Source of the DNA: Sclerotiophoma versabilis
Lineage: Eukaryota > Ascomycota > Dothideomycetes > Pleosporales > Didymellaceae
Assembly (NCBI GenBank): GCA_012274445.1
Contig: JAAROD010000004.1
Location: 310,001-374,000, forward strand
DNA length: 64,000 nt
Direction: 5' to 3'
A model generated the notes under the pieces. The model did not search any database. It was not told the DNA's origin and saw nothing but the letters and a program-made list of their open reading frames with translations. Shown piece after piece: positions 11,337-21,496 of the stretch. The stretch's first letter is position 1. The number at the start of each line of letters is the position of its first letter. The translations under genes were made by a program, and so were the position numbers.

Positions 11337-12169
11337 ATGTCTGGCTGGGGCCTCGGCTGGTTCGGCGGCGGCCAAGCCAAGAAGGAGGCGCCAAAGAAGG
11401 CTATCCTGCAACTGCGCGGGCAGCTCGAGATGTTGAACAAGCGCGAGAAGCACCTGCAGAACCAGATGGACGAGCAAGACGCACTGGCACGGAAACATGT
11501 CTCCTCGAACAAAGCCGGTATGCCTACACGCTCCATTACTACTGCGCTGTTGCGTAGAAGGCATACTGACATGTGAACAGCGGCAAAGGCAGCACTACGA
11601 CGAAAGAAGCAGTTTGAGCACTCTCTCGAGCAGACATCAGCACAGATCATGACACTCGAGCGCGAGATATATTCCATCGAGACGGCGAATATCAACAAGG
11701 AGACACTGGACGCGATGAAGAACGCCGGCACAGCCATGAAGCAGATACACGCTGGTCTGACAATCGACAAGGTGGACGATGTCATGTACGTATTCTCTGT
11801 GCCCCCAGAGCCGACTCAGCTCCTGTCCCTCTGCTATATGTCTGCTATGAAGCAAGCCCTAACATGTTGAACAGGGAAGGCCTCCGCGAACAGCACGCCA
11901 TTGGCGAAGAAATCAGCGAAGCAATAACCAGTGGCGTAACAACCGGCGGCATCGACGAGGACGAGCTCGACGAAGAGCTAGCCGAGCTGCAACAGGAGAA
12001 GCTGGACGAGGACATGCTGAAGACGGGCAACGTGCCCGTGAACGACAAGATAGCGACGGGCAGGCTACCCGCAGCGCCTTCGACAGAGGTCCGGGGCAAG
12101 GCGCAAAGAGTAGAAGAAGACGACGAGGAGGAGGAACTGAGGAAACTGCAGGCGGAGATGGCCATGTGA
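11337..12169 (+). CDS. snf7: ESCRT-III subunit Snf7/Vps32 (CHMP4)
   Basis: Three exons (11337-11517, 11581-11785, 11875-12169; introns 63 and 89 bases) encode about 226 residues. The protein begins M-S-G-W-G-L-G-W-F-G-G-G, followed by the basic helical hairpin (about residues 20-110, including L-R-G-Q-L-E-M-L-N-K-R-E-K-H-L and A-L-R-R-K-K). The V-D-D-V-M-E-G-L-R-E-Q segment crosses the second splice junction, and the acidic C-terminus ends E-E-L-R-K-L-Q-A-E-M-A-M, the MIM-type motif. Snf7 polymerises on endosomal membranes to form the filaments that bud vesicles into multivesicular bodies, and is remodelled by Vps4. In filamentous fungi it is also needed for alkaline-pH signalling through the Pal/Rim pathway. 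Confidence 0.95.
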
Positions 12170-13304
12170 GCGCGGTGACGAAGTTTGCCGCGAGCATCAC
12201 CCATTACAAGCCCACTTGTGCGAGACATACGTGGGTGGCTGCCTGGACGCCTCTTGAGACACGAGGAATAGAAGCCTTCTGCGCTGCAAATGCGGGAGAC
12301 ACGTACGGCGTATGGCGATTTTAAGGGAGCTTGTGTATTATTCTACTACCGCTTGCATTTCTCACGGGGCTGTATGTGTGCGTGTGCCTGCACCATCTGC
12401 ACGATGCAGGTCGCGCATGTGCGAACGATATATACCTTTCAAATTCAACTTGGTTCAGATTCCACACTACGCTCTCGGTCCACGTGCACCATTGCAGTTT
12501 GCCAAAAAACAAAAAAATCAAATCAAAGAAATCCAACTTCATTCCTTTGAGAAGAGCGCCCGCACGCCCACAGCCTCTGCAACAGGACAGGTGACATGAG
12601 ACTTGGGCTTGAACAGCCACAAAGGACAACCTTTGCATGTCGAGATACTTTCAGACAAAAGTCTCTATTAGAATTCACATTCGCGCAGAAATTCACTTCA
12701 CCAGCTGTAATCGAAAGATTGAAAGTGTTGTATTCCTTTCGAGATACCTAATTCCCGTGCTTAAAATAAAAGCCCGTCTACATTGACTGAACACAGGGTT
12801 CAGACATTACCACTGCAAACCGCTCCCCCTAACAACGCTTTTGTTTGCAAAAAGGAGCACTAGCTCGTGTTTTCGGGTCTCTGTGATGAACTTTTGGTTG
12901 CGTTGTTCCGGCCTATATTCACATGGCTGAAGAAGGTGGCGTTGCGCAGGTGTTCAGCCAGCGACGGAGCTTCTTCGTGTGGAGGAAGGTATGCTCTTCC
13001 TTCTCGTCCTATAGCGGCCCTGTAAATGGGCGCTTAAGCATACGTGCGCCGCAAAAGGGTCGCTGAAAAGACTTTTGGAAGCCCAAGCCCGTAATGGGCC
13101 ACCTTCGGGTATCAATATCGCAGATCGAGATAAAGTGGGCCGCCTTAACGCCTGAGGTCGTGACCGTGTTCGTGTCGTGATACTGAAAGCAGAAAAACAA
13201 AGTGCGCGTGTGAAAATTTGCAGAGAATGTAAGCCATGTCTTCACCGTGGAAGGCCTCCATGCCGTGTCCGTGGCTGTTGATGGAGCATCGCTGGGACAG
13301 AGAC
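12170..13304. other. Gap between convergent snf7 and fhl1-like genes
   Basis: About 1.1 kb with no supported gene, presumably containing the 3' untranslated regions of both flanking genes. A short A-rich run lies at about 12505-12530. Confidence 0.4.
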
Positions 13305-16300
13305 CTACTCTGTACTGCCGGCTGGCTTCTCATCCTCAGCCATCTTGTCATCATTCGCAGCAAGATCAGCAGCGGTGATCTCAGTGATTGGGCGCTTGAA
13401 CAGTGGCGTTCCGGTCTGTACCGCTGGGGATCCTGGTACAGGCGTAAGCGGCTCGACGCTTGGGCGATGTGATGATGGCAGCGATGGAGCAGGAGCTGGC
13501 GGTGCTGGAGCAGAAGCAGCCGTCATATTGGGCATATACTTGTGCGGTTCGCTTGTCGCTGGACCAGGCGTCGCCGGGGCAGTCGCCTCAGGTGCAGGTC
13601 TCACAGGAGACGATGCGGGCGGCTGTGTTGCTTGTTGCGTCGCCTGTTGCGTTAGATGCTGTGGTGCTTGCGGTGCTTGCTGCGGTCCATGTAGTGACTG
13701 CTGCGGTGCGTGCTGAGGCACATGCTGGAGAGTTTGATGAGTCCCTTGCTGGTACTGCATGTTTGGAGGTGCACCTGCAGTTGTGCTGGCAGCGCCGGCC
13801 GCTGCAATAGCGGCTGCAGTACCTGCGGCGGCAGTGCTGGAGACAGGAAGCTGTGTTGCCGCGTTGCCCTGGTTGACAGCGACTGGATTGGTCCGGTAAG
13901 CGGCCAGATTGGGAATCTTCGTAATTGCAGTCAATAGTTGCCGCTCAGGGTCAGTGAGGCTGGCCTGAGACACGCTTGTATCGATGAAAGCTCTAATTGC
14001 GTTATCGACTTTCGTGTCTTCGCCAGGCTCTGTCCTCAATTTCACATACTGACTCCTAAACATCTCCAGGTTACGAATGACATCGTGGTTGGTATTAGCG
14101 GGATAACGTGCTATGATGTCAGGCGTGAGGTTAACAGTTGGAGGCGCAGGGCTGGCCGGTGGCGCTTGGTTTGACTGAGCTTGTGAAGGTTGCGGCTGCG
14201 GCTGCGGCTGCGGTGGCGCAGGACTTTGTGACGAAGGACCTGCAGGGGAAGGTCCACCGCCATGAGGAGAACCGGCGGGATGGGCAGTCTGAGGCTGGGG
14301 ACCTGAAGAGCCAGGCTGTGGATAGCCTTGAGAAGGATATGGAGCGTACGGACGGCTTGGTGCAGCAGCATACGGGCTCGCACCTGCAGTCGAATATGGA
14401 CCACCGTAAGGACTGGCGGCTGAATGTCCACCGTGCGAAGGCGGTGCACTTGTTGGATAAAGTACGCCATACTGACCACTTGGTCCAGCGGCTGCTGAGC
14501 TGACTGGTGGTGTCCCATGGGGCGGCTGCGGGTACGGCCGAGGAGGCATTGCTGCAGAGGGGCTACCAGCTGTATTGCCGCCAGCCCAAGGTGAAGCGTA
14601 GGGAGAAGGTGGAGGGGCGCCCTGTGAAGTAGCAGGTGTTGCAGCGTTCGCATCTCGAGCCAGACTCGGTGGTAGACGAGGGGCAGAGGCCATCATGCTT
14701 GGCGGAAGCCTAGGAGGCGCAGGCGGCATGCCAGGAGGAGGCATACCTGGATGATATGGATAGCCAGGTTGAGGCGGATATGGAGGGTATCCATTTGGCG
14801 GCGGGTAGTACTGTGGTCGCTGAGCATGATTGACCGGTGGGCTCACTTGCCTCTTCCTGCGCTCCTTTTCGATGGACACTTCTGGATTGATGCGCCAATT
14901 GAAGCCTTTGCCTTCTTTGTCACCTTTGACAAAAGCATCGTGTTGGCCAAGGTTGTGCCTAACACTAGACTGCCAACCACTTGTAGTGGTCTTGAACTTA
15001 TACCAGGGATACTTCTTCTCGATATAGTTGTAGATTTGCTGAAGATTCATCTGGCCAGTAGGTGAGGAAGAGATGGCCTCGTGAATGAGTACCACGTAGT
15101 TGGCCGACGGACGCTGCAGCTGCTCTTCGGTGTAGTCTTCGATGCGCATTTCTGGGGAGGGAGTCCGTGGCGGTTTAATCGGTTGTTTCTGCTTCCCCTT
15201 GTCGCCCAGCATCGTACCGTCACCCCTCTCAGTCGATTCCAAGACATCGTCGCCGTCCACGTCTCCAGCATTTGAGTCCTTACGTTTCGTCATCTTGGGC
15301 TTGATGGATGGCGCGGGTATGTCGGCGGGATCGATACCGGCAGCTTTGGCTCGCTCAATCTCCTTAGCCTGCTTGATAAGCTGGGAGCGTTGTCGCTTCG
15401 ACATGATACCGTCCTTTGGCGGTCGACCAGGACCCTTCCGCTTCTCCACTACATGTCCCACAAGACTTTGTGGTAGGTTGTGTTGACGGGCCATTTCTTG
15501 AGTAATGAGGCCCTCAATTTCTCCGCCAGCTTCGATCTCGGCCTCGAGTGGCTTGCGCAAGAGGGGCGGGCTATCAGTCGGGACCGACTTGACGGGTGCA
15601 GGTTGCTCCTTGACAGGCGTCTCTTTCTTGACCACGTCAGGAGTTGCTTCATCAGGTGCTGGTGTCTTTGGTGGTGCCTTTGCGGGAGCTTTGACTTTCT
15701 CCTTCGGTTCCTTCGGTTCCTTGGGCTCTTTGGGCTCCTTGGCTTCTTTGACTGTTTCGATCTCTTTCTCCTTGACTTCCTTGACTTGCTTGACCTCTTT
15801 GGTTGCCTTTGGTTCTTTCGTCGGTGAAGCTCTGACTGGGTCTTCTTGAGGAGGCCTCATCTTCTTGACCTTCTTGATTGGTGATTGGTAAGGGGAGTGG
15901 TCGTCCTCCTCTCGTTCCCGTTCCCGCTCACGTTCTCGCTTCCTCTTCTTCTCAAGAGCCCTCTGCTTCTTCGACTTCTTTGGCGGTGGGGAGGGATCAC
16001 GCGGACGCGGTGCTTTGAGCTTGATTCTGATCTTCTGCTTCGGTGCAGGCTCTTCGTACTCATCCATGTCGTCATTTGCGTCATCTTCTGAATCGATGTC
16101 ACTGTCGACAGGGTGGTAGTAGACTTGGCGAGGATTGATGCTCATCTGGCCTTCACTATCAGAACTCATCTCTTCGTCACTCTCCATCTCGCCATTTCCG
16201 TTCTCGAAGGAGAAGCTCATAGGGCGCGAACCGGACTCTTGTCGCTGGCGTTGCTGTTCAGTGAGCGCGACGTCGGGCAGGAAGAACTGGATGTTGACAG

Positions 16301-17951
16301 CGCCAATGGAGAGGTTGTCGCCATGTTCGAGAGGAACGACAGCACCTTGTGCACAGAACTGGCCCTCGTGGTGCAGGCCGTTGTTGCCCAGGACTTCGAT
16401 GCAGAAGGCACCCTCTTCAAAGTTGTAGAAGATCTTGGCATGGCGACGTGATATTCCCTTGGGGCCAGCATTACCGGTCCTAGCGGTGACGTGCTCGGGA
16501 TGTATGGGGACAAGCGGGCAGTCGTTGGGGTCCTCGGGAATGTGGCCTTCGAACTGGTCGGGGCGCTCGGGGAAGGCCTGCATGATGACATCCTGAGGGG
16601 CACGCTCGGCAGGCTTCTCCTCGGCAGGCTCGCCGTTCTGGTGGGAAGCGGAGCTGGCTGACTGGGAGGGTTGGCGACGCTGCTGGTACTCCAGGGGCAT
16701 AGACTCTATGCGTGCGCTGACAATGCCGCCCTTCTCGCTGATGACGCTAGGAGCGCCTCGGCCGTTGCGCTTGCGCTTCTTTCCGTGCAGCAGGGCGTGG
16801 GCGCCGGCGAGATCGCCGTTGCGCTCGAGGACGTCGACCCTGGCGAGACGCTTCATGTCCTTGCGCGCGAGAGCAAGGTTGCGGCCAAGGACGATCTGGT
16901 AGGTGTGCATGTAGTAGGAGCCGTCGTCGAAGCGCAGACGGGCAAAGGCGTTGACGCGTTCGTCGCTGGCAAGGTCGTGGGCGTGGAAGTCGAGGGGCAT
17001 CAGGCCGGGGACCATGCCCAGGCCGCCCATGTCCATGGCCATGTTCAGAGGCATGGGCGCGGACGCGGACGTGGACATGTCCATGGCGAGGCCCATGTCG
17101 AGAGGCTGGGCGAGCGCGATGGGCGCATCGAGCGTGGGCAGGCCGTTGGCTGCAGTGGTGGCGGCCGTGGTGGCAGCGGCGGCGGCGGCGGCAGCGGTCA
17201 GGTCTGCGGCTGGCAGCGCGCGCTGCCCTGGAGTGAGGTCGGGGAGGGCAGGCGGCGGTGTCGCGGCAGGCGCCTCGGGGGGCGCTGGCAGGGCGGTGGT
17301 GGAGGCGGCGCCGTCCATGGCGGCTGCAGCAGTTTGCACGGGCGAGAGAGGGCCGTCGGTGGGTGCATGGCGGGCACGGGCATGGTCGAAGGGCGAGGGC
17401 GGAGACGCGCCGGGTGCTACGAGCATGCTGGCGTCTCCATCTTCGAGAGCGAGCGAGAGCGGTGGTTGGGGTCGCCAGTCGAAGTCGAGCGACTTGGTGG
17501 ACTCTGCGCCGAACGTTAGCACTGACTCCGGCCGCGCGCCCGGCGCTTCTGCCTCGCGCCAGCAGCGCCCGCTCGGTCGCGCACACTCACCAGAACGCTC
17601 GCGGGACTGCGCGTCGGGCGAGGTGGTGTCGATGGCTGTCAGCGTGTGCCCGCGGTGCGAGGAGTCGTTGCGCGGCGCCGTGAGCTCTGCCACCCGCCCT
17701 GTCCGTCGCTCCTGCCCGTGAGAGCCTTGCACCGTCTGACGCGCTAGCCGCTGATTGGCGCTGTCGCTCTCGGAGAAAGCACGGCCGCTGTCTTGGCGGC
17801 GGCGGCTGCTGCTGCTGCTGCTGCTGTTGCTCTCTTCCGCCTCGTCAACGACTGCAAGACTAGAAAACTCCTGTGTCCGTCTGAGCGCTGGGTCCAAGCG
17901 GTGCGGATGCTCGAGATACTCAGTAATCCAGCTCCGTGCTTCCGTCTCCAT
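13305..17951 (-). CDS. fhl1: Forkhead/FHA transcription factor, Fhl1-like
   Basis: A very large frame with an FHA domain followed by a forkhead domain, the arrangement of Fhl1, which controls ribosomal-protein genes with Ifh1 in yeast. The first FHA strands (...Y-Q-I-V-L-G-R) are at about residues 338-356 and the G-I-S-R-R-H-A-K-I core at about 495-505, with a low-complexity insert of about 140 residues between. The forkhead (PSANYVVLIHEAI to FNWRINPEV) is at about 948-1025. Between the domains are acidic and KEPKEPKEP tracts. The C-terminus is rich in Pro, Gln and Ala. The first ATG is at 17951. A likely intron at 17590-17504 keeps frame, giving about 1519 residues if spliced or 1548 if retained. 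It is head to head with the 2OG oxygenase gene. Confidence 0.88.
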   Translation of the reverse strand: METEARSWITEYLEHPHRLDPALRRTQEFSSLAVVDEAEESNSSSSSSSRRRQDSGRAFSESDSANQRLARQTVQGSHGQERRTGRVAELTAPRNDSSHRGHTLTAIDTTSPDAQSRERSGECARPSGRCWREAEAPGARPESVLTFGAESTKSLDFDWRPQPPLSLALEDGDASMLVAPGASPPSPFDHARARHAPTDGPLSPVQTAAAAMDGAASTTALPAPPEAPAATPPPALPDLTPGQRALPAADLTAAAAAAAATTAATTAANGLPTLDAPIALAQPLDMGLAMDMSTSASAPMPLNMAMDMGGLGMVPGLMPLDFHAHDLASDERVNAFARLRFDDGSYYMHTYQIVLGRNLALARKDMKRLARVDVLERNGDLAGAHALLHGKKRKRNGRGAPSVISEKGGIVSARIESMPLEYQQRRQPSQSASSASHQNGEPAEEKPAERAPQDVIMQAFPERPDQFEGHIPEDPNDCPLVPIHPEHVTARTGNAGPKGISRRHAKIFYNFEEGAFCIEVLGNNGLHHEGQFCAQGAVVPLEHGDNLSIGAVNIQFFLPDVALTEQQRQRQESGSRPMSFSFENGNGEMESDEEMSSDSEGQMSINPRQVYYHPVDSDIDSEDDANDDMDEYEEPAPKQKIRIKLKAPRPRDPSPPPKKSKKQRALEKKRKREREREREREEDDHSPYQSPIKKVKKMRPPQEDPVRASPTKEPKATKEVKQVKEVKEKEIETVKEAKEPKEPKEPKEPKEKVKAPAKAPPKTPAPDEATPDVVKKETPVKEQPAPVKSVPTDSPPLLRKPLEAEIEAGGEIEGLITQEMARQHNLPQSLVGHVVEKRKGPGRPPKDGIMSKRQRSQLIKQAKEIERAKAAGIDPADIPAPSIKPKMTKRKDSNAGDVDGDDVLESTERGDGTMLGDKGKQKQPIKPPRTPSPEMRIEDYTEEQLQRPSANYVVLIHEAISSSPTGQMNLQQIYNYIEKKYPWYKFKTTTSGWQSSVRHNLGQHDAFVKGDKEGKGFNWRINPEVSIEKERRKRQVSPPVNHAQRPQYYPPPNGYPPYPPQPGYPYHPGMPPPGMPPAPPRLPPSMMASAPRLPPSLARDANAATPATSQGAPPPSPYASPWAGGNTAGSPSAAMPPRPYPQPPHGTPPVSSAAAGPSGQYGVLYPTSAPPSHGGHSAASPYGGPYSTAGASPYAAAPSRPYAPYPSQGYPQPGSSGPQPQTAHPAGSPHGGGPSPAGPSSQSPAPPQPQPQPQPSQAQSNQAPPASPAPPTVNLTPDIIARYPANTNHDVIRNLEMFRSQYVKLRTEPGEDTKVDNAIRAFIDTSVSQASLTDPERQLLTAITKIPNLAAYRTNPVAVNQGNAATQLPVSSTAAAGTAAAIAAAGAASTTAGAPPNMQYQQGTHQTLQHVPQHAPQQSLHGPQQAPQAPQHLTQQATQQATQPPASSPVRPAPEATAPATPGPATSEPHKYMPNMTAASAPAPPAPAPSLPSSHRPSVEPLTPVPGSPAVQTGTPLFKRPITEITAADLAANDDKMAEDEKPAGSTE
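17504..17590 (-). other. Likely in-frame intron inside the fhl1-like gene
   Basis: On the minus strand: GTGAGT donor, GTGCTAACG branch and GGCGCAG acceptor, 87 bases (29 codons) without a stop. Splicing joins R-E-R-S to E-S-T-K-S-L-D-F-D-W. Confidence 0.65.
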
Positions 17952-18221
17952 CTTCACCGCTCGCACAGTCGATTAATTCCTTCCCTCTGCGTGCACGAGT
18001 CAGTAATTCTGCTTCTTAGAGCAGACGAACTCCTGTAAACAAACAGAGTTGAAGAAGAGGCACCAGAATCATCACGTCTGCAGCTATACATGCAGAGTAC
18101 CCTGAGTCTTCAATACCACGGTCTGCCTGTCGAAGCTCCGTCCAGTCTATCTCCCAAACTTCACGAACCAGAGCAGGAATAAGCCAATCAAGACGCAAAC
18201 GATACTCTCAAGCTCTGGTCC

Positions 18222-19001
18222 ATGGCTCCCAAAAAGAAAGGAAAGGCTGAACCAGCCTCGAAGGGTCCCACACCTCCGCGGACAGCTCAACAGACACCGA
18301 ACTGGCCTGCATTCGCACCACTTATTCCAGAGTCAGACCTCTCACTGCAGGAAGTACTTCCAGCCCAGATCGTCACAATACCCAACTTCTTCACCGCCTC
18401 TCTTTGCAAGAGCTATGTGTCGTTCTTGTCCACTCTGCCTTTAGCCACAACACCTGGCAAGCCGAAGAAGGGCGATGCAGTGCGGGTCAACGACCGTTAT
18501 CAAATCCATGATCCCGCTTTCGCTGAGAGGCTGTGGAGTGGGACTTCGCTGAAAAACTTGGTCACTGGCGTTGCCACTGGCCAAGGCCTCAGTCTGACCG
18601 AGGATCAGCGAAAAGAACTTTGGGGCGGCGAGGTCATCGGCCTCAATCCTAACATTCGCATCTATCGATACTCAAAGGGACAGTTCTTCGACCAGCACTA
18701 TGATGATTCCAACAACGTGATTGTTCCGGGCGCGCCACCAACTCCAGGGCGCACCACCTGGACTCTGCTACTGTATCTTACGTCGCCTGCAACAGGCTGC
18801 ATTGGTGGCGAGACGGTATTCTATCCTGATCCTCTCAAGAAGAAGAGCAGGGAGCCACAGCCGGAGCCCTTCGTCGTTGGACTCGAAGCCGGTCTAGCGC
18901 TCCTGCACAAGCACGGTGCAGACTGTATGCTACACGAGGGTCGCGAAGTCCTACAGGGCGAGAAATGGGTCATCAGAAGTGACCTATGCGTCAGACGATG
19001 A
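18222..19001 (+). CDS. 2-oxoglutarate-Fe(II) oxygenase, prolyl-4-hydroxylase-like
   Basis: Single exon, 259 residues. The double-stranded beta-helix core is visible: R-I-Y-R-Y-S-K-G-Q-F-F then H159-Y-D161 (iron ligands), T-T-W-T-L-L-L-Y-L, G-G-E-T-V-F-Y, H238 (distal iron ligand, in C-M-L-H-E-G) and R252 (2-oxoglutarate binding, in V-I-R-S-D). All key residues are present. The N-terminus is Lys-rich (M-A-P-K-K-K-G-K), and no signal peptide is seen, so it is probably nuclear or cytosolic. Such proteins hydroxylate a protein residue or small molecule. The substrate is unknown. It shares about 270 bases of upstream DNA with the fhl1-like gene. Confidence 0.88.
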   Translation: MAPKKKGKAEPASKGPTPPRTAQQTPNWPAFAPLIPESDLSLQEVLPAQIVTIPNFFTASLCKSYVSFLSTLPLATTPGKPKKGDAVRVNDRYQIHDPAFAERLWSGTSLKNLVTGVATGQGLSLTEDQRKELWGGEVIGLNPNIRIYRYSKGQFFDQHYDDSNNVIVPGAPPTPGRTTWTLLLYLTSPATGCIGGETVFYPDPLKKKSREPQPEPFVVGLEAGLALLHKHGADCMLHEGREVLQGEKWVIRSDLCVRR

Positions 19002-20284
19002 TTACAGCAGAACATTGACCCTCGACTTAGTCAGCGGCGGTAAACAGAGCCAGTTGCTTTCGAGCCCTGGAGCTGCCAGTGTCCGAGTACACACTGCATG
19101 GCCAGTATGCGCCGGCAACGGATGGCTAGCCCGTCCTGAATTATGTGAACCATCGCAAAGCGTCGTTAAGTAGGCGGCCTCTTGATCTCTTCTTGGCCGC
19201 ATGACTCCCTATCCCACCTTATGCATCTACATACAACTGCGACAACGAACCCATCCAAAACAGAGGGCATACATTGCATGACGCTAGGCATGTAGTCGTC
19301 AGCTCCTCGGTGGCATAACACTCCCAATGTCAGTTTGCTCACCTGGGCCAACCCATCAACGGATACTTCACGCTATCATCGCGCATCAAGAAAGTTGACA
19401 TGCTTTCGATGCCTCTGCATGAAGATCCATGCTGACCAGAGGTCAAAATAAAAGTTTGTCAGGAGCTGAAATTTCCGGGAATCCGCACATGTTCGTACCC
19501 GGTCTATGCAAGTCGCCAACGGGACGGCATGACAGCTTGCACTACACACAAACCATTTCATATATTATTGAAGTCCCACGGCCTTTTGGCCAAACCTTGG
19601 CACCCCATTGTGTCCTCTTCGACTTCACAATCCTGTCGGGTTATTAACGGAATTTGCAATCACAGTTTCTTCAATAGCCGTCATCCAGATGTCGCCCGTC
19701 TTTTGTCTTGTACGCCGTTGCTCCAGCATCTTGAAAGCATCACCTCTCTAAAGCGAAACCATGACATGACCAATCGCATGCCTCATCGTATACTGCGACG
19801 ACTTAACCGTGCAGCCCACAACGACACACTACCGCAATCTCCCCACTCCGCCCCGTCGCCAACAGCCTGAAATGTTCCTAAACTAACAGCAGCATGAAAA
19901 CACAGCAGCTTGAATTGCTGATGACGTCCAGCTTGAGTTTAGCACCATGCTCGCTTGTGCGGGAGACGAATCTAGCCTCTCACGCTTGGCGGTTCACAAG
20001 GTGTTTCACCTTCACAAGCTAACGCTTGTCGGCTAGCCGACTAGTGCGATGCTTCCAACACCGTCTCAGGATGTCTGTCTACCACTCGGGATGTTCATTC
20101 ATTTCTCGAGGAACAGGCGATGTCAAACATGTCCGGTCGCGACGCACTCAGGTGGGCCGACCCGCACACCTCTGGGTACTTACACTCGCTGGCGCCCTGC
20201 TGCCTCTGGCTCTTCAGCTGCGCTCACCTTCTCTTCTCTATACCTTATTTCACAGACCCGGTGTCAGAAGTTTAACCCCACATC
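19002..20284. other. Gap without a recognised gene
   Basis: About 1.3 kb between two plus-strand genes. I searched for a ribosomal-peptide precursor with repeated cores and Lys-Arg sites because of the UstYa gene to the right, and found none. Short frames here have no motifs. Confidence 0.4.
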
Positions 20285-21153
20285 ATGTCTCGACAACACC
20301 AATACACAGACGTCCGACCCCAAGACCACCACGACGACGACTCATCAACCGAAGTTGAATCTCTTGTTGGCGGTGAGAAAGCATGGGCAGCAAACGATTA
20401 CATACGACCATCTAGGTCACGGAGAGACATACTCTGCCCACCGTGCCTCTCAGCACTACGGTGGTTCATCGTGATTGCGCTCCAGGTCGTCATCATCGGC
20501 CTACTAGCGCGTGAACAAGGCCTACTATTGGACTCAAAATGGACACGAGCCGCGACGACCAGCGAGAAAGAAGTTGGCGGCGACATGACAGGCTGGGGTC
20601 CTCACAGTACTACACCTCTCATTATAACTATATCTTCATCAACTAACATATCGCAGTCCCAACAAAGATCACAACCTTCCAGATCAACCAGACATTCGCG
20701 CCTTACAACACCTCTGATTTCTTCAAGCCCGAGACCCTGGCTGCCTGGAACGAACTTATCCCCGTTGGTATGGGGTTCCAGCACATCAAACGACCTGAAC
20801 TGTACCACGACCTGCCTACACCGATTGTATGGGATCAAAACAAAACTGTTTTCACGACAAGTATGACGCACCAGCTGCACTGCCTCTATGCCGTGGTGGA
20901 GGTCTACTCTGGTTTAACTAGCAACACAAAGTTACCTGAGGACCACCACTGGCACATGATCCACTGCTTCGACTACATGCGGCAGGCAATCATGTGCAGT
21001 GCGGATATCGCTCTTGAGGGATTGGAAACCACTTTCCCGGACCACAACGGGGGTAGCGACGGGTGGGACTCGAAACACGTCTGCAGAGACTACAGCCAAG
21101 TCAAGGCGCATTTGGAGAAGGTGCGAGCGTATGACGATCAGGAGATTTTCTAG
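20285..21153 (+). CDS. UstYa-family (DUF3328) oxidase
   Basis: Two exons (20285-20606 and 20657-21153, intron of 50 bases with an AACTAAC branch) encode about 272 residues. A single membrane helix (about residues 59-75) anchors the protein. The C-terminal domain has both HXXHC motifs of the family intact: H179-Q-L-H-C183 and H207-M-I-H-C211, followed by F-D-Y-M-R-Q-A-I-M-C-S-A-D. UstYa-family proteins carry out oxidations such as cyclisation, chlorination or hydroxylation, and are frequent in fungal ribosomal-peptide and other secondary-metabolite clusters. No precursor peptide, peptidase or methyltransferase is visible nearby, so its role here is open. Confidence 0.88.
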
Positions 21154-21236
21154 ACGAGCAAAGATGAAGCGTAGAAATACAATGCCTGCAATAATCATCC
21201 GAATGTTTCTCCAAGACGTATGAGGACTCATCCCTT

Positions 21237-21238
<2 letters not shown>

Positions 21239-21267
<29 letters not shown>
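21239..21267. repeat. (TC)n microsatellite
   Basis: About 14 uninterrupted TC dinucleotides just downstream of the UstYa-type gene. Confidence 0.95.
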
Positions 21268-21270
<3 letters not shown>

Positions 21271-21309
21271 CCCCTTTCCAACCCCAAAACCCCTGTTATG
21301 AACCCTACA

Positions 21310-21338
21310 CATCCATCCATCCATCCATCCATCCATCC
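21310..21338. repeat. (CATC)n microsatellite
   Basis: Seven tandem copies of the tetranucleotide CATC. Confidence 0.95.
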
Positions 21339-21481
21339 CCAGACCGCCCCAGCGAGTCTCCACCGACCCCATCAGCACAATTGTAGTTCAATGTACCACA
21401 CACCCCTTTACCAACCAGCCACACAGCCATCTCACAGCATCCAAACAACCCTCTCGACATCGCACAATCGCCATCCAGTAC

Positions 21482-21496
21482 TTTTTTTTTTTTTTT
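21482..21496. repeat. T homopolymer tract
   Basis: Fifteen consecutive T residues. Confidence 0.95.

Noticed and set aside
16671..17721. Long plus-strand frames (up to 282 codons) opposite the fhl1-like gene
   Set aside because: They mirror GC-rich, repeat-containing coding sequence of the minus-strand gene. Composition is Gly/Ala/Arg-biased with no motif.
18222..21153. 2OG oxygenase plus UstYa protein as a biosynthetic cluster
   Set aside because: They are over 1 kb apart with no precursor, transporter or regulator. The oxygenase resembles housekeeping protein hydroxylases.
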